DNA from: Mesotaenium endlicherianum
Lineage: Eukaryota > Streptophyta > Zygnematophyceae > Zygnematales > Mesotaeniaceae
DNA: 64,000 nt
NCBI GenBank assembly: GCA_009602735.1
Contig: WELA01002099.1
Location: 152,535 to 216,534 of the forward strand
Reading direction: 5' to 3'
Part shown: positions 35,896 through 46,500 of the stretch, one piece after another
Layout of the letters: the number at the start of each line of letters is the position of its first letter
How positions within the stretch are numbered: position 1 is the first letter of the stretch
Translations under genes and position numbers: made by a program
Notes under the pieces: model-generated
The model's input: the letters and a program-made list of their open reading frames with translations, nothing else
Database searches by the model: none
Told to the model about the DNA's origin: nothing

Positions 35896-36607
35896 TGAAA
35901 GGGGGGAGGGTGCGGGGAGTGCGCCCACACACACTCACGCACCCTCACCCGCGAGTGGAAGCGTGCACAAGGACCTTTCCTAGTTGCATACACAAGGTGG
36001 AGTGGCCTGGTGGTGTGCCACCCTTGCAAGGGTTAGAGAGCTACATGATAGAGGCGTGGAAAAGAACTCACTTTATTAAGAAAAGTCGTGTACAAGATAC
36101 GAAGGTTAGACTAGAATAAACTCCCTCTACTTCCTTGTGCTTCCCATTTATCCTTTAACTCTAAGTGTCCTCTCTAGCAAAGTACCTCCAGAACCTTCTC
36201 CTATGGCTCTTTCCATGTAGGTGACCTTGCCTAGTTGGACAAGCTAGCACACTCACACGCACGCAATCACACTCTAGAAACTTCTACTACACAGTCCACT
36301 AACTCCTCACGGAATTTCTAGATATTCCACGATCACTTTGACACTCTACGTAATTGTACGTACTTTCTGGAACCCTCATGTTTCAATGTCCTACTTCCTG
36401 GACTCCAACTGTAATTTTCGTCACTGGACATGTCCTTGTCACTAAATAGAATCTGTGACATTAAAAACTCACTAAAAACTTCCAAAATTCATGACTATCT
36501 CAATACTTGTCCAAATGACTTGAAATAAAGGCCAAAGTTCTTCTAATATTACACTCTATGCATATAAAATACTAGAAAGAAACAAACTACACTTTCATAA
36601 CTTTACA
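35896..36607 (-). repeat. B2 5' LTR
   Basis: 712 bp, TGAAAGG...CTTTACA, adjoining the primer site; nearly the same as 31907-32637. Confidence 0.88.
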
Positions 36608-36979
36608 TCAGAGGCTCCTCTCACTTCAATTGTATATCTGCTCCAACACACTTCAGCCTGATGTCTATTAAGCCAGGACCTTCCTAGCGCGAGATCATAG
36701 AAGCCAGTGTTGAGTACCTCAAATGTAAGCGTTTCAGTTAGAATTGCAATGCCAGAACCTAACTGGACCTCCATGGGCTTGGTTGTAACTCCTCCCGGGA
36801 TACTTGAGGCATCTCCAAGGAATATTTTTCTATTCCCTTGGGTGACAGTGGGCAGCCATAGCCGCTTAACTAAGTCCTTATGCATGAAAGTATGTGACGC
36901 CCCTCCTTCAACAAATGCCCTCACCTTCCTACCTGTAATCATGCAATGCATTAGGATAGGGGGAACTGTCTTTTCCTTA
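36608..36979 (-). pseudogene. A0 protease region
   Basis: Minus-strand sequence matching the A1 retropepsin domain (AGRKVRAF-like segment, [33 protein letters not shown]). It continues across the solo C LTR into 37483. Fossil. Confidence 0.85.
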
Positions 36980-37482
36980 TGTAGTGAAACAGATAGATAA
37001 AGTACTTAGTAAAACAGAATACTTTATCTATTCAAGACAAGGATCTTTGAACACAAGTGGTAGCTTCTTGAAAGAGAGATGGCTTCTTGAAAGTTAATAT
37101 ATTTCTGGATTTTGGCAAGTACAAGAGTGATTCTGGAATGTTTTTCTATGTTCTAGCTCTTGTTTATATACTTGCTACATAAGTAATTTCTAGGAAGGTG
37201 TATGTTGATGTGTTGGCACCCAACACATCCCAAAACTTGCCACCTCTTTCTAGAATAATGTACACATGTCCTTTTGACCTAAAAATGGCACATCTGACTT
37301 TTGCCACATGGAGTTCTTCTAGGTCTTTCCTCTAACTTCGAAAATGCCTTGGAAGGTTCAAAGGACATGAACCAAGTTACTAGAGTACCTATTCACACTT
37401 GACTCCACACCATACTACTTCAAATATATTTGAAAACATTAAAATATATGCAAACTAATGTATAATAACTCAAATCACTACA
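36980..37482 (-). repeat. C2: solo LTR of family C
   Basis: 503 bp, exactly LTR length, in minus orientation (TGTAGTGAAACAG...CACTACA as read on plus), with a perfect target duplication CCTTA at 36975-36979 and 37483-37487. It is a typical product of recombination between the two LTRs of a former full element. Confidence 0.93.
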
Positions 37483-38578
37483 CCTTACTTTCGCATTGTT
37501 CTCCTGACTTAGCAAAGAAATGTTGGACATCAGGTGGAACAAGACCATCTAAAGTGTGCATTCTCTGGAGATCTATATTGCTGATGGTCTCCTTTTCTTG
37601 TTTGTCAGGCATGCATAGTGAATGCAGCTCAACAAGACCCATAATACCAGCTACAAGGGCAACTAGCGACGACTCATTATCTCTAGCATCCTCACTGTCA
37701 GTAGACTGGATTTTTGACTGATGCTGTCTTTTATAGGCTGATCCTTTCTCTCAACCTTTTGAAGGTGCTTTCTAGGACACTGCTCTCTGTAGTGGCCCAA
37801 GTCCTAGCAATGGTAGCAAATAAATTATGCTGAGGCTGGTCTCGGCTTAGTCCTACCACCACCTCTTCCATAGCCACCTTGAGAGTATCCACTTTTCCCC
37901 GTAGACTGCATAGCATTATACACATACTCCTACTCATCACTTTGATCGTCCCTAGCCTGGTCTCCTTCAATTGCATTGTAGGAACCATGTGGCTTATTGA
38001 CAATCTTAGACACCAAAGCATTACTTTGGCGATTGTGATTGAACTCCTACTGATCCCAGGCATCAGCATTTTGGATCAAGTCATCCAATTTCTCATACTT
38101 CTTTTTAGCAAAATGACCTGAGACCTCGCGCTTCAAGCCATACTTGAAGCATGCTAACTTATAATAACGCTTCGGCAGTTCCGGCTGCTTCATCATGTTC
38201 TCGTGGAACTTCTGAGCAAATTCAGCAACTGAAGTGGTCTGCTTCAGTGTCAAGGAGATCATTGCATAGATAACTTTCTCCTGTTGATTGACAACATCAA
38301 ACTTATCCTGCAGTTTCTCGACAAATTCTACCCAAGTAGGGTCACCGAGTTGTTGAGCCTTACGCTCTCCTTCCCAATATACCCACAAGTCTGCTGCGCT
38401 GTCTTTCACTAGAGCACCGGTGTGCCTGACTTTCTTGTAGTCTTGCAGTTTTGGGTAATTCTCCAGCCACTGCTCAACATCAGCGAGAAACTTGATCAGG
38501 TAGTACTCTTTGTTTCCTTCAGGGTCATAGTTTTGAGGAGGTTTTGACTTAGGCTTACTCGGCCCTCTGTCACCACCA
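37483..38578 (-). pseudogene. A0 Gag remnant
   Basis: Matches A1 Gag from its middle to the knuckle region ([35 protein letters not shown]) and the spacer before protease ([17 protein letters not shown]-like). Recognisable A0 sequence stops at about 38578, where element D begins; the Gag N-terminus and 5' LTR are not seen. Broken. Confidence 0.83.
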
Positions 38579-39235
38579 TGGCAAGCCCAAACCTGTCGTC
38601 TTAGTTTCTAGTCGTACCCTGTTGTGGCACTCTGTTGATGCTAAGGGTGGGAATGGGTGGGATGGTAGGTGAGGGTCAGACTGTTAGGTGCTGCGGGAAG
38701 TGAGTTAGCTGGATCTCTTCTTCCGATCATGAGGTCGCTTTTGAGCTGCCATGGGACGCTCTCGAACTAACACGTGCCCAACGACCATTCCCATGTGCGC
38801 CTCGCCACCGCCGGTCGTGGGACACGTGCAGACCAGTTGACTTACCATAGCAACTACCGACCAGTACCGACCGCTAGTTAGGGGAGGGGGTGAGATGATA
38901 AGGCCGCATCACTACGGGCCAGCCCATATGTTAGGAAGTGTAGGTGAGTGCTATCCACACACTAGTATCATCTACTGCTCAATTCCTGTACTCTGATATC
39001 TAGAAAAGACGCGTTAATTCTCACGCGTCTTTTACGCTGTGCATGTTAGATTTGGCTCAAGCTAGGGCAAGATAGAGAGCAAGTTAGGTAGGAATCTGGT
39101 CATTTTTTGTCAAATTAACCCTGTTGTTAAGAGCCAAGCGGACGGTGACCGACACCTAGACGCTGATTCAAACGCAGATAAGGGTCTATTAGAAGTTGAA
39201 CCCCGCAATACCCAGCGGTTAGAAGAGGTGAGGAC
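38579..39235 (+). other. D left end: likely LTR/leader
   Basis: No coding frame is supported. The start at about 38579 (TGGCAAGCCC) is where A0 gag homology ends. A perfect 10-bp inverted repeat, AAAAGACGCG / CGCGTCTTTT with a 10-base loop, lies at 39004-39033. No primer site of the initiator-Met type is seen, so the LTR end could not be fixed. Confidence 0.4.
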
Positions 39236-39839
39236 TTGGCTGGTAATAGACGAGATGACGTCAGAGATAGGAGGGGGTACACACCAGCTAATTTTTGGAA
39301 AACCAACAGGGATGACCTTGCATACCTTAAGATCACGACTGATGCTTCTTTTGCGGTGCTGCGTGCTCGCAGCAATCGGGTAACTCGAGACGATTTCTTC
39401 CTCATGTTGCCAAACTACCTCAGCGATGACGCTTTGACTCTCTGTGAGGACAACAAACCATTTTTATCCCAGTATCCCACCTGTTGGAGGTATCCCAATT
39501 CCCTCGGCAGTGCCAGCGGCAGGAGCAGTAGCTGCTGAGGGACAAGAGGAAGCCTTAGAAGGGGACGACAACAATGTAGCGGGAGGAGGTGGATTTTTTG
39601 TTACAGGAATTGGGGGAATAGGTGCTTTGGGCCCAGGAGCAGGTCATGGAGGAGATGATGCCAATGTAGGACCTGGTCCAGAGGAGCGCAGTCTACCGGC
39701 TTACGCTACGCCCGTCCAGATTGCCGCCGCTTGCGCCCTGGACATTCAGCAGCTGGATGCTCAACGCTGTCAGCGTCAAGCACTCATTGGAGTTCACGTT
39801 CCTCCATACCCACTCATGCCTGATGTTCCAGTTGATTGA
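39236..39839 (+). pseudogene. D gag-like N-terminal region
   Basis: Reads TPANFWKTNRDDLAYL, RVTRDDFFLMLPNYLSDDAL and later a proline-, glycine- and alanine-rich stretch ending YATPVQIAAACALDIQQLD. Its position before the knuckle region suggests Gag, but I recognise no family-level motif. It is interrupted by A2 with target duplication ATTGA. Confidence 0.4.
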
Positions 39840-40559
39840 TGAAATAAATCGACTTACCAAATAGGCGATTAACAATTAATAAAGATCTTTATATCAGCAA
39901 TTAATCTTTATGGATTTTCCGTTAATTGATTAAACGGCAAGAGGACAACACACTAGCAGTGAACAACAATTGTAAATCAAATGCAAGTAAACTAGCATCA
40001 ACAATGCAATCAGTAAACTCATGCATAAGCAAGGTTAGAAGACAGTGCGTATCAATGGCTTCTCGCCTTGGATTCAGATCTCTCTCAGTAAGCTGTACAA
40101 GAGAGTTGGCGTCGTTTCCGAATGCCGAACTCGAGAGCAATCCTTAGCATATGTACATGGAATGAGTTTACTGTTCAACGGTCAGTGCGATGGCACCGCC
40201 TACCCGGGAGTTAACCACATTGGTAGGACCTCGGTTAACCAAATCCACCGCCATCTCCCATCATCCCGAATCGCCATCCATCATAGGGATGTCATCTGGC
40301 CATTCATCTAGCATACCACACTTAGATGCATATCGAGGCAGTTCGCTGCTACCGAGTACGGAAGTCAGCTGGCTCTCAAAGAATGTGTCAGCAAGCTGAC
40401 TTAAGTTGACTTCAGCCTGCTACTTCCGGCCGAGTCATTAAACTGATATTAAATATGAAGTCCAGCAGACTGATTATTAACTAGAGTTCAGCAGGCTGAA
40501 CTTAATTAACTATTATATTTAAATGAATATTATATCAACTAATATACTGATTCATTACA
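39840..40559 (-). repeat. A2 3' LTR
   Basis: 720 bp, TG...CA, with the purine tract AAGTTGGAGGGAT adjoining in the sense direction. Confidence 0.92.
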
Positions 40560-40644
40560 ATCCCTCCAACTTATCATGTTGTCGCCTCGACAACACTATC
40601 ACTAATAACAGCGTGCTGTCCCTTTTGTCCCCATCCTACTGCCA

Positions 40645-41890
40645 TTAGGAGGGAGATGTCCCTGAGGCTCTATACTCAGGGGAGCCAAATCTCCTCCTGT
40701 CTTGGGGTCTTCTGAAGCCTGTCAGCGAGGGAGGTTCCGTGTAAGGACCCGGCGGAGAACGCAGTAACTGGGCTGTTTCCTCCTGCACAGTCTGAAACTG
40801 AAGGGAGGCAGCCTCCTCTTGGGCAGCCCTCAAACTGACAGGTACGTAAACCGGCATCCCAGAAGGATGTTGCATGACATGAGCCAAGGGTACATGCCCT
40901 CTCTGCGAGGGAGATGCTGGCAGGCCTCTGGCTATCTCCCGAGCAGCCCTCCTGTCTGCCCTGTCTGACTGGGTCACCTTGCCTGGAGATGGGGTCTGTC
41001 TTCTGGCAGTCCCCAGCCAAGTGATATCCTCCTCTTCAGCGAGCTGCTGCAGGGCCGACTCAGTCTTCTCCCTTACAGGGGATGTGGCAGGCGTCAGGAT
41101 CACGGCGGGGCTAGTGTCCTCCTCCTCGCCTTCCTCCTCGTCTTCCTCTGACTCCTCCTCCTCGCCGTCCCCGGGTTCCTCTGAGACTTCTGGGGTCTCC
41201 TCTGTCAGCTGCTCCAGCTCTTCCCGAAAAAAAGAATATCCTACTGACCTTCCTCTTTTGGGTGCTGGTGGGGGCTGCTGAGTCCGGACCGCATAGAGGT
41301 CCTTTTCCCCCTGCTTACTTGCCCATTTGGCATAAGTGTGCTTCCCTTTGGAGAACGAGTCTCGGGCCTTGCTCCTGTCCCCCTGCATTTCTTGGCTCAT
41401 GCAGTCTCTGACTCCATCCAATCTTGGGTCCCAAGCCGCAATGTGAGGGGGCAATACTATGTTCCCCTTTAGGTCTGTCAGGAAATCCTCATCCGTCGCC
41501 TTGTCATTCTGCTGGTCCCTCATGTTGATGGTCATCCACCGCCAATCAGTGGGCTTTTGGAAGAAGGCAGGGTCTGTCCTTTTAAGAGTACAAGGGTACC
41601 AGTGCCCTGCAAAGTCCAGCTGACTGGTTTCCCTGGCCAAGAATTCCCAGCTCCTTCTCTCCACCTCATTATACAGGGCCTTGAACCTGTTATGGGGTGT
41701 TGAGTCCTTGAAGCTGTCCGCGTCCATGGGGATCATCCTGATGACCCTATCTTCCCCCAAGATACCAGGAATCGAGACAGCCCCTGCTTCGTTCACCTGA
41801 GCCATTGCCTTGGCCTCTCTGACCGTATATCCTACCATCCTGGCGCAATCGTGGTAGAGGAGGAGCCCCGTGCTGACCTCTATATACTTG
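40645..41890 (-). CDS. A2 ORF3 (unknown protein, partial)
   Basis: Shares blocks with A1 ORF3 in the same order: ARMVGYT, SIPGILGEDRVIRMI, ALYNEVERRSWEFLARE, KPTDWRWMTIN, LPPHIAAWDPRL, FSKGKHTYAKWA, an acidic EEEESEEDEEEGEE run, RGHVPLAHVMQHPSGMPVYV and an arginine/serine-rich end. Between blocks the two proteins differ heavily. The coiled-coil N-terminal part known from A1 is not present here. It lies directly downstream of gag sequence. Function unknown. Confidence 0.72.
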
Positions 41891-43131
41891 TCCTCAGCCT
41901 GGTCTCCTTTAATTGCATTGTAGGAACCGTGGGGCTTTTTGACAATCTTAGACACCAAAGCATTACGCTGGCGCTTGTGATTGAACTGCTGCTGATCCCA
42001 GGCATAAGGATCCTGGATCAAGTCAGCCAATTTCTCGTACTTCTTCTCAGCGAAATGACTAGAGACTTCGGATTTCAAGCCATACCTGAAGTATGCTATC
42101 CTATACCGTTCTGGCAAGTCTTGCTGCTTCATCATGTTCTCCTGGAACTTTTGAGCAAACTCAGCAACTGAAGTCGTCTGCTTCAGTGTCAGGGAGATCA
42201 TCGCGTAGATAGCTTTCTCCTGCTAGTTGATGACATCAAATTTCTCATGCAACTTATCGACAAACTCTGCCCACGTAGGGTCACCGAGTTGCCGAGCCTT
42301 ACGCGCTCCTTTCCAGTGAAGCCACCAGTCTGCGGCACTGCCTTTCAATAGCGCACCGGTGTGCCTGACCTTCTCGTAATCTTGCAGTTCTGGGTAGTTC
42401 TCCAGCCACTGCTCAACATCCGCGAGAAACTTGATCAGGTAATATTTTCTGTTTCCCTCAGGATCATATTCCTGGGGAGGTTTCGGCTTGGGCTTACTAG
42501 GCCCTCGGCCACCACCACCAGTGGTGTGAGACCCCAGTTGGTCTCTGTCCCGCAGTAGGGACATTATGATTCTTTTGTCCTCCTGCTGGGACTGATACAT
42601 GGTCGCCATTTGCGACTGCATCTGAACAAACAATGCTCCCAAGTCTACACTCTTGGGTGGTAGTCTAGCAAATGCAGCAGTAGCATTGGCATCTACTCGC
42701 TGAGTAGTGTCCTCAACTGTCCCTCTCGCTCCTGCAGCAGCAATTCCTGCCGCATTCAGCCGGTCACGTATTTGACCTAGGGGTACATTGAGTTGTACAG
42801 CAGGAGGTGGGTTCAGAACATTGGCCCTTGGTGCCATGAGTTCTTCATCAACGCGCTCGTCAGCTGGCTGTCTTTCCCTCCTTTCTGTATCTTCAACGGC
42901 CTTTGCTAATTGTTCAATTTCTAGTCTGGCTCTCTCCTCCTCAGCTTGCTGTGCTGCGACTGCGGCTATAGCAGCTGCCTCATCTGCAGCCTCTCTAGCT
43001 GCAGTATCTGCCACTGCTTCAGAATGGGTACGGGTTCTCGCTACATAACTTTCCGCCTGGTTTTTGACATTCTCGTTATCCTGGTTCTCCATGTCTCGGG
43101 AGTTGCTAGTTTGAGACCTTGTCCTTACCAT
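41891..43131 (-). CDS. gag: A2 Gag
   Basis: Starts [17 protein letters not shown] at 43131 like A1 Gag and follows it closely through the alanine/glutamate-rich region, the [18 protein letters not shown] segment, the Gag domain and the [10 protein letters not shown] segment; the RG-rich tract and zinc knuckle are not seen before ORF3 sequence begins. Fossil, with at least one break. Confidence 0.8.
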
Positions 43132-43165
43132 ACGAAGAAGACTGTGATAACTGCTCCGATACGAC

Positions 43166-43885
43166 TGAAATAAATCGACTTACCAAATAGGCGATTAACA
43201 ATTAATAAAGATCTTTATATCAGCAAGTAATCTTTATGGATTTTCCGTTAATTGATTAAACGGCAAGAGGACAACACACTAGCAGTGAACAACAATTGTA
43301 AATCAAATGCAAGTAAACTAGCATCAACAATGCAATCAGTAAACTCATGCATAAGCAAGGCTAGAAGACAGTGCGTATCAATGGCTTCTCGCCTTGGATT
43401 CAGAGTTCTCTCAGTAAGCTGTACAAGAGAGTTGGCGTCGTTTCCGAATGCCGAAATTGAGAGCAATCCTTAGCATATGTACATGGAATGAGTTTACTGT
43501 TCAACGGTCAGTGCGATGGCACCGCCTACCCGGGAGTTAATCACGTTGGTAGGACCTCGGTTAACCAAATCCACCGCCATCTCCCATCATCCCGAATCGC
43601 CATCCATCATAGGGATGTCATCTGGCCATTCATCTAGCATACCACACTTAGATGCATATCGAGGCAGTTCGCTGCTACCGAGTACGGAAGTCAGCTGGCT
43701 GTCAAAGAATGTGTCAACAAGCTGACTTAAGTTGACTTCAGCCTGCTACTTCCGGCCGAGTCATGAAACTGATATTGAATATGAAGTCCAGCAGACTGAT
43801 TACTAACTAGAGTTCAGCAGGCTGAACTTAATTAACTATTATATTTAAATGAATATCATATCAACTAATATACTGATTCATTACA
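43166..43885 (-). repeat. A2 5' LTR
   Basis: 720 bp, TGTAATGAATCAG...ATTTATTTCA in sense; nearly the same as the 3' LTR. A primer site TCGTATCGGAGC follows, one base off the A1 site. Confidence 0.92.
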
Positions 43886-45640
43886 ATTGAGTGGCTGTTT
43901 TGTTAGAATTGCTTTAGACTGCATACCCATTAGACGTTGTTGCCCGTCAGGATGAAATCCGAGGCCTGGAGCACCAACCTGGAGAAACCCTATGATGCTC
44001 AGACACCGGTTTAGCAAACAAATTCAAAATACAGGTCTATTCTTAGGGGTGAATGATGCTTGCTTCCATTACATGCGAGGTATGCCAATCCTCCAGGATA
44101 AGCTGCAACAGCAATTTGCACTATCCGATCCAACTAAATGCACGTTGGTCCAAATCCGCGCATGGGCGAAACAACTAGAGATGGTGGCAGCAGCGATTGC
44201 CTCATGACGTCATTTCACTAGATCATTATCCTTGTCCGCTCATGTTGTTTTGGTACAGCCTACTCTGACTATCCTGATGGGAGCCGCTCCAGCTTCAGCA
44301 CCTAAGCGAGTTATTTGCGATCACTGCAAGCGACGAGGTCACTCTTTGCCAGACTGGTACCAGTTGTATCCGCACAAAGCCCCTGTCAGATGGGTCTACC
44401 GCGCGCCAAGGACAACTCTTACGTCGAGTGCTCCGGTTGTACCAGCTGCGGTCGCCCAGATGCCACCCCTACTACCACCACTCCAGGTCGGTTCTTCCTA
44501 CTTGGAAGGGGCACAAGGAGCAGGCCAAGCCGTCTAGCCAGCCGCTCCTGGTACAATGCCTGGTCCGGCCCACCCAGCCAACGAGTTCTACGTCCGGCAG
44601 CAGCTTGCAACTCTCGAGGCAAGTCTACAAGACATGCATTGGCGCGTTGGGTCCCAGCCGGATCCAGTCAGCTACGTGGGGCTCCACCCTCAGCCATGGG
44701 CATACCCAGATAGGCCCTTTCCATACCCTCGTCCACCCGACTTTGCATGCTGTGTGTCAGACGAAGTTGGTGCATCTGGTGGGGAGCCAGGGTTGGCTGT
44801 TCAAACTCGGCGAGTGTCTTGTGTAAAAACTAACGCGTCGATTTGGCCTACCCCGCTAGGTCCGGACCACGGACGTCCTCTGGGTAGGCCCACTCAACAG
44901 TTTTCTTGTTCTTTTGAGTATTTCGGTGCCGACATGGATCCGCCTTTGGTTGGTATCAGTGCTACGTCTCTCTCCATGCGCATGGGTGGGGGGAGCGCAG
45001 GTATCCTCCACATTACGCCAGTCAAATTTCCGGCAGCACAAGCCCATGCACATGCGATTTGTGATAGTCTATAAGCAAGTGCGTCGAACAAAAATTGCTC
45101 CTACCACCTTCCTACGCCCAGATGGTAGCAAACCTGTCCAAAGCATTCCTTGCCACAAGCTGCACCGATGTGGCACCTACTATGGCTACCATTTTGGTCC
45201 TCCAAATGGACTCGATTCCAATTTCCCTTTCTGATTACTCTGCTGATTCTTGGACAGCGACTGTTTCGTATGATATGCCCTACATCGTTACGTCTATTTT
45301 AAGGGAAGTGCGCTACGCTGCATTCACCATGGGGCTTCGCTCCGCTTACAATACACTACCTGGTCCTGTCACAAAAAGTACCGTGTCTCTTGCACCTCCA
45401 AAGGTGGTTGATCCACGTGTGCCGCCTGTCGTGCCTGCTAGCGCGTCCAAATCTTGATTCATTCCACCACCTCCAGATCAGCTGGTCACCCTGCTGGCGT
45501 TCCTCACTGCGTTGCCTGTTCTTTCTGTGGCTCAGTTAGTACAGGTGCAAGCCCACATCACTTGTGAGTTCGCCCGGCGCTATTTTGACGAAGCATCGAC
45601 TTCCTCGTCCATGCCTGAGCTCACCCGTACCAACACCGCA
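43886..45640 (+). pseudogene. D gag region, second part
   Basis: Continues D after A2. It shows NDACFHYMRGMPILQDKL and a helix-rich QIRAWAKQLEMVA (Gag-like, about 43992-44207), then a knuckle-like CDHCKRRGHSLPDW at about 44310-44355 and proline-rich sequence. Broken in several places; the part to 45640 has no motif I recognise. Confidence 0.55.
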
Positions 45641-45648
45641 ACTTTCAG

Positions 45649-46242
45649 ATGGGGGAGGACGTCGACGCACCACGCGAGGAGAATGCTGCCGTCCTATCGT
45701 CGTTCCTGCTCGCTCAAGACATGACCGCCTTGTCAACCTCAATCGTCACCGCTCTCCCGCCTCTAGCTCTTCCTACCCCGGGTAAGCTTTCACTTGCCGC
45801 TCCCGCGTTCATGCCCACTTCTGGTTTGCAGGTTCCTTTCAAGTATGAGCCGACAACTTCTTTCCTCAGTCCAACAGCTCAACAGTCACCATTCCCACAA
45901 AACACCGTGCTAAACAACCGCCATGCGTGCTTTTTGATTGCGGGTCTAGCACCTCAAGTAGTTATCCTGAATATTGGGGCCCAACCGGTTTTGCTTGGGG
46001 CTGTCATGTGCAAGCACCCAGGTCTCTCTCCTGCTGATTTAGAACCTTGTCCAAATCCAGTTTCAACAGCCATGTCAGCTGATAACCATATTGCATTTCA
46101 AACGCGTAGACGCTTACCAATCACCCTTAATTCACACACCTCCGCCGCTGTCACCCTCTACGCCCAGTGTATGGTTACTAAATCTACTTCCTATGACGTC
46201 CTCCTTGGCCAAGAGTTCAACTTCCTCACGGGTCTTACATAG
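45649..46242 (+). pseudogene. D retropepsin-like region
   Basis: An open stretch whose second half resembles a retroelement aspartic protease: VVILNIGAQPVLLGAVMC, ITLNSHTSAAVTLYAQC and the C-terminal signature YDVLLGQEFNF. It lies directly upstream of the methyltransferase domain, giving the order protease, methyltransferase, RT. Fossil; I make no claim about activity. Confidence 0.6.
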
Positions 46243-46500
46243 ATTCGTGGCACGGATACTCTACATACCGCCTATCAAGCAGCAGAATTACACGTCTGAT
46301 ATCTCCCAATTATCTTCACTCATTCTAACTCTACCGTTCCTATCGCTTATACCGTCCACTCTGAACCTTCGTCAACTGCCACCCAAACCAAGATCAAGTT
46401 AGCTTCAGACCAGCCCATCGCTCCACTTGCTGGTTCCCCACTTCCTCCTCTGCCGCTTCCTCCCTCGTGCGCTCCAGCTCTCCACACCAGCCCTATTAGT

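Larger units (their letters stand above)
31907..36607 (-). mobile_element. B2: second copy of the non-coding LTR element B
   Basis: Complete structure: 5' LTR 35896-36607, primer site (about 35883-35895), non-coding internal region 32638-35895, polypurine tract, 3' LTR 31907-32637; 4.7 kb. It sits in the protease region of A0. The flanks TCAAT/TCAGA show at most a degraded target duplication. The LTRs are very alike by eye (a few percent different). It has no gag or pol. It looks structurally whole for a non-coding element, apart from single unknown bases. Confidence 0.85.
8425..38578 (-). mobile_element. A0: old Ty3-type chromovirus, family A, split by nested insertions
   Basis: Pieces of one minus-strand family-A element appear in order: ORF3 remnant (about 8430-8575), chromodomain and integrase (8944-10104), integrase zinc region, RNase H and RT (30109-31906), protease (36608-36979) and gag (37483-38578). 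They are separated by B1, B2 and the solo C LTR. The pieces abut correctly when the insertions are ignored: integrase to integrase across B1, protease region across B2, and protease to the gag/protease spacer across C2. Neither LTR is present. It is badly decayed, with many breaks, and is the oldest layer here because every other element in this stretch interrupts it. Confidence 0.85.
39840..43885 (-). mobile_element. A2: pol-less member of family A (gag plus ORF3)
   Basis: Minus-strand, 4.0 kb, LTRs 43166-43885 (5') and 39840-40559 (3'), perfect target duplication ATTGA (39835-39839 and 43886-43890). It holds the primer site, gag and ORF3 but no protease, RT, RNase H or integrase. The two LTRs are almost the same by eye, so it is probably the youngest insertion here. 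Without pol it would depend on enzymes of a full relative such as A1. Its ORF3 differs markedly from that of A1, so it comes from a distinct subfamily. Confidence 0.88.

Noticed and set aside
40645-42201. A single host protein made of the Gag and ORF3 parts of A2
   Set aside because: Both parts match separate proteins of A1, and LTRs with a target duplication bracket the region.
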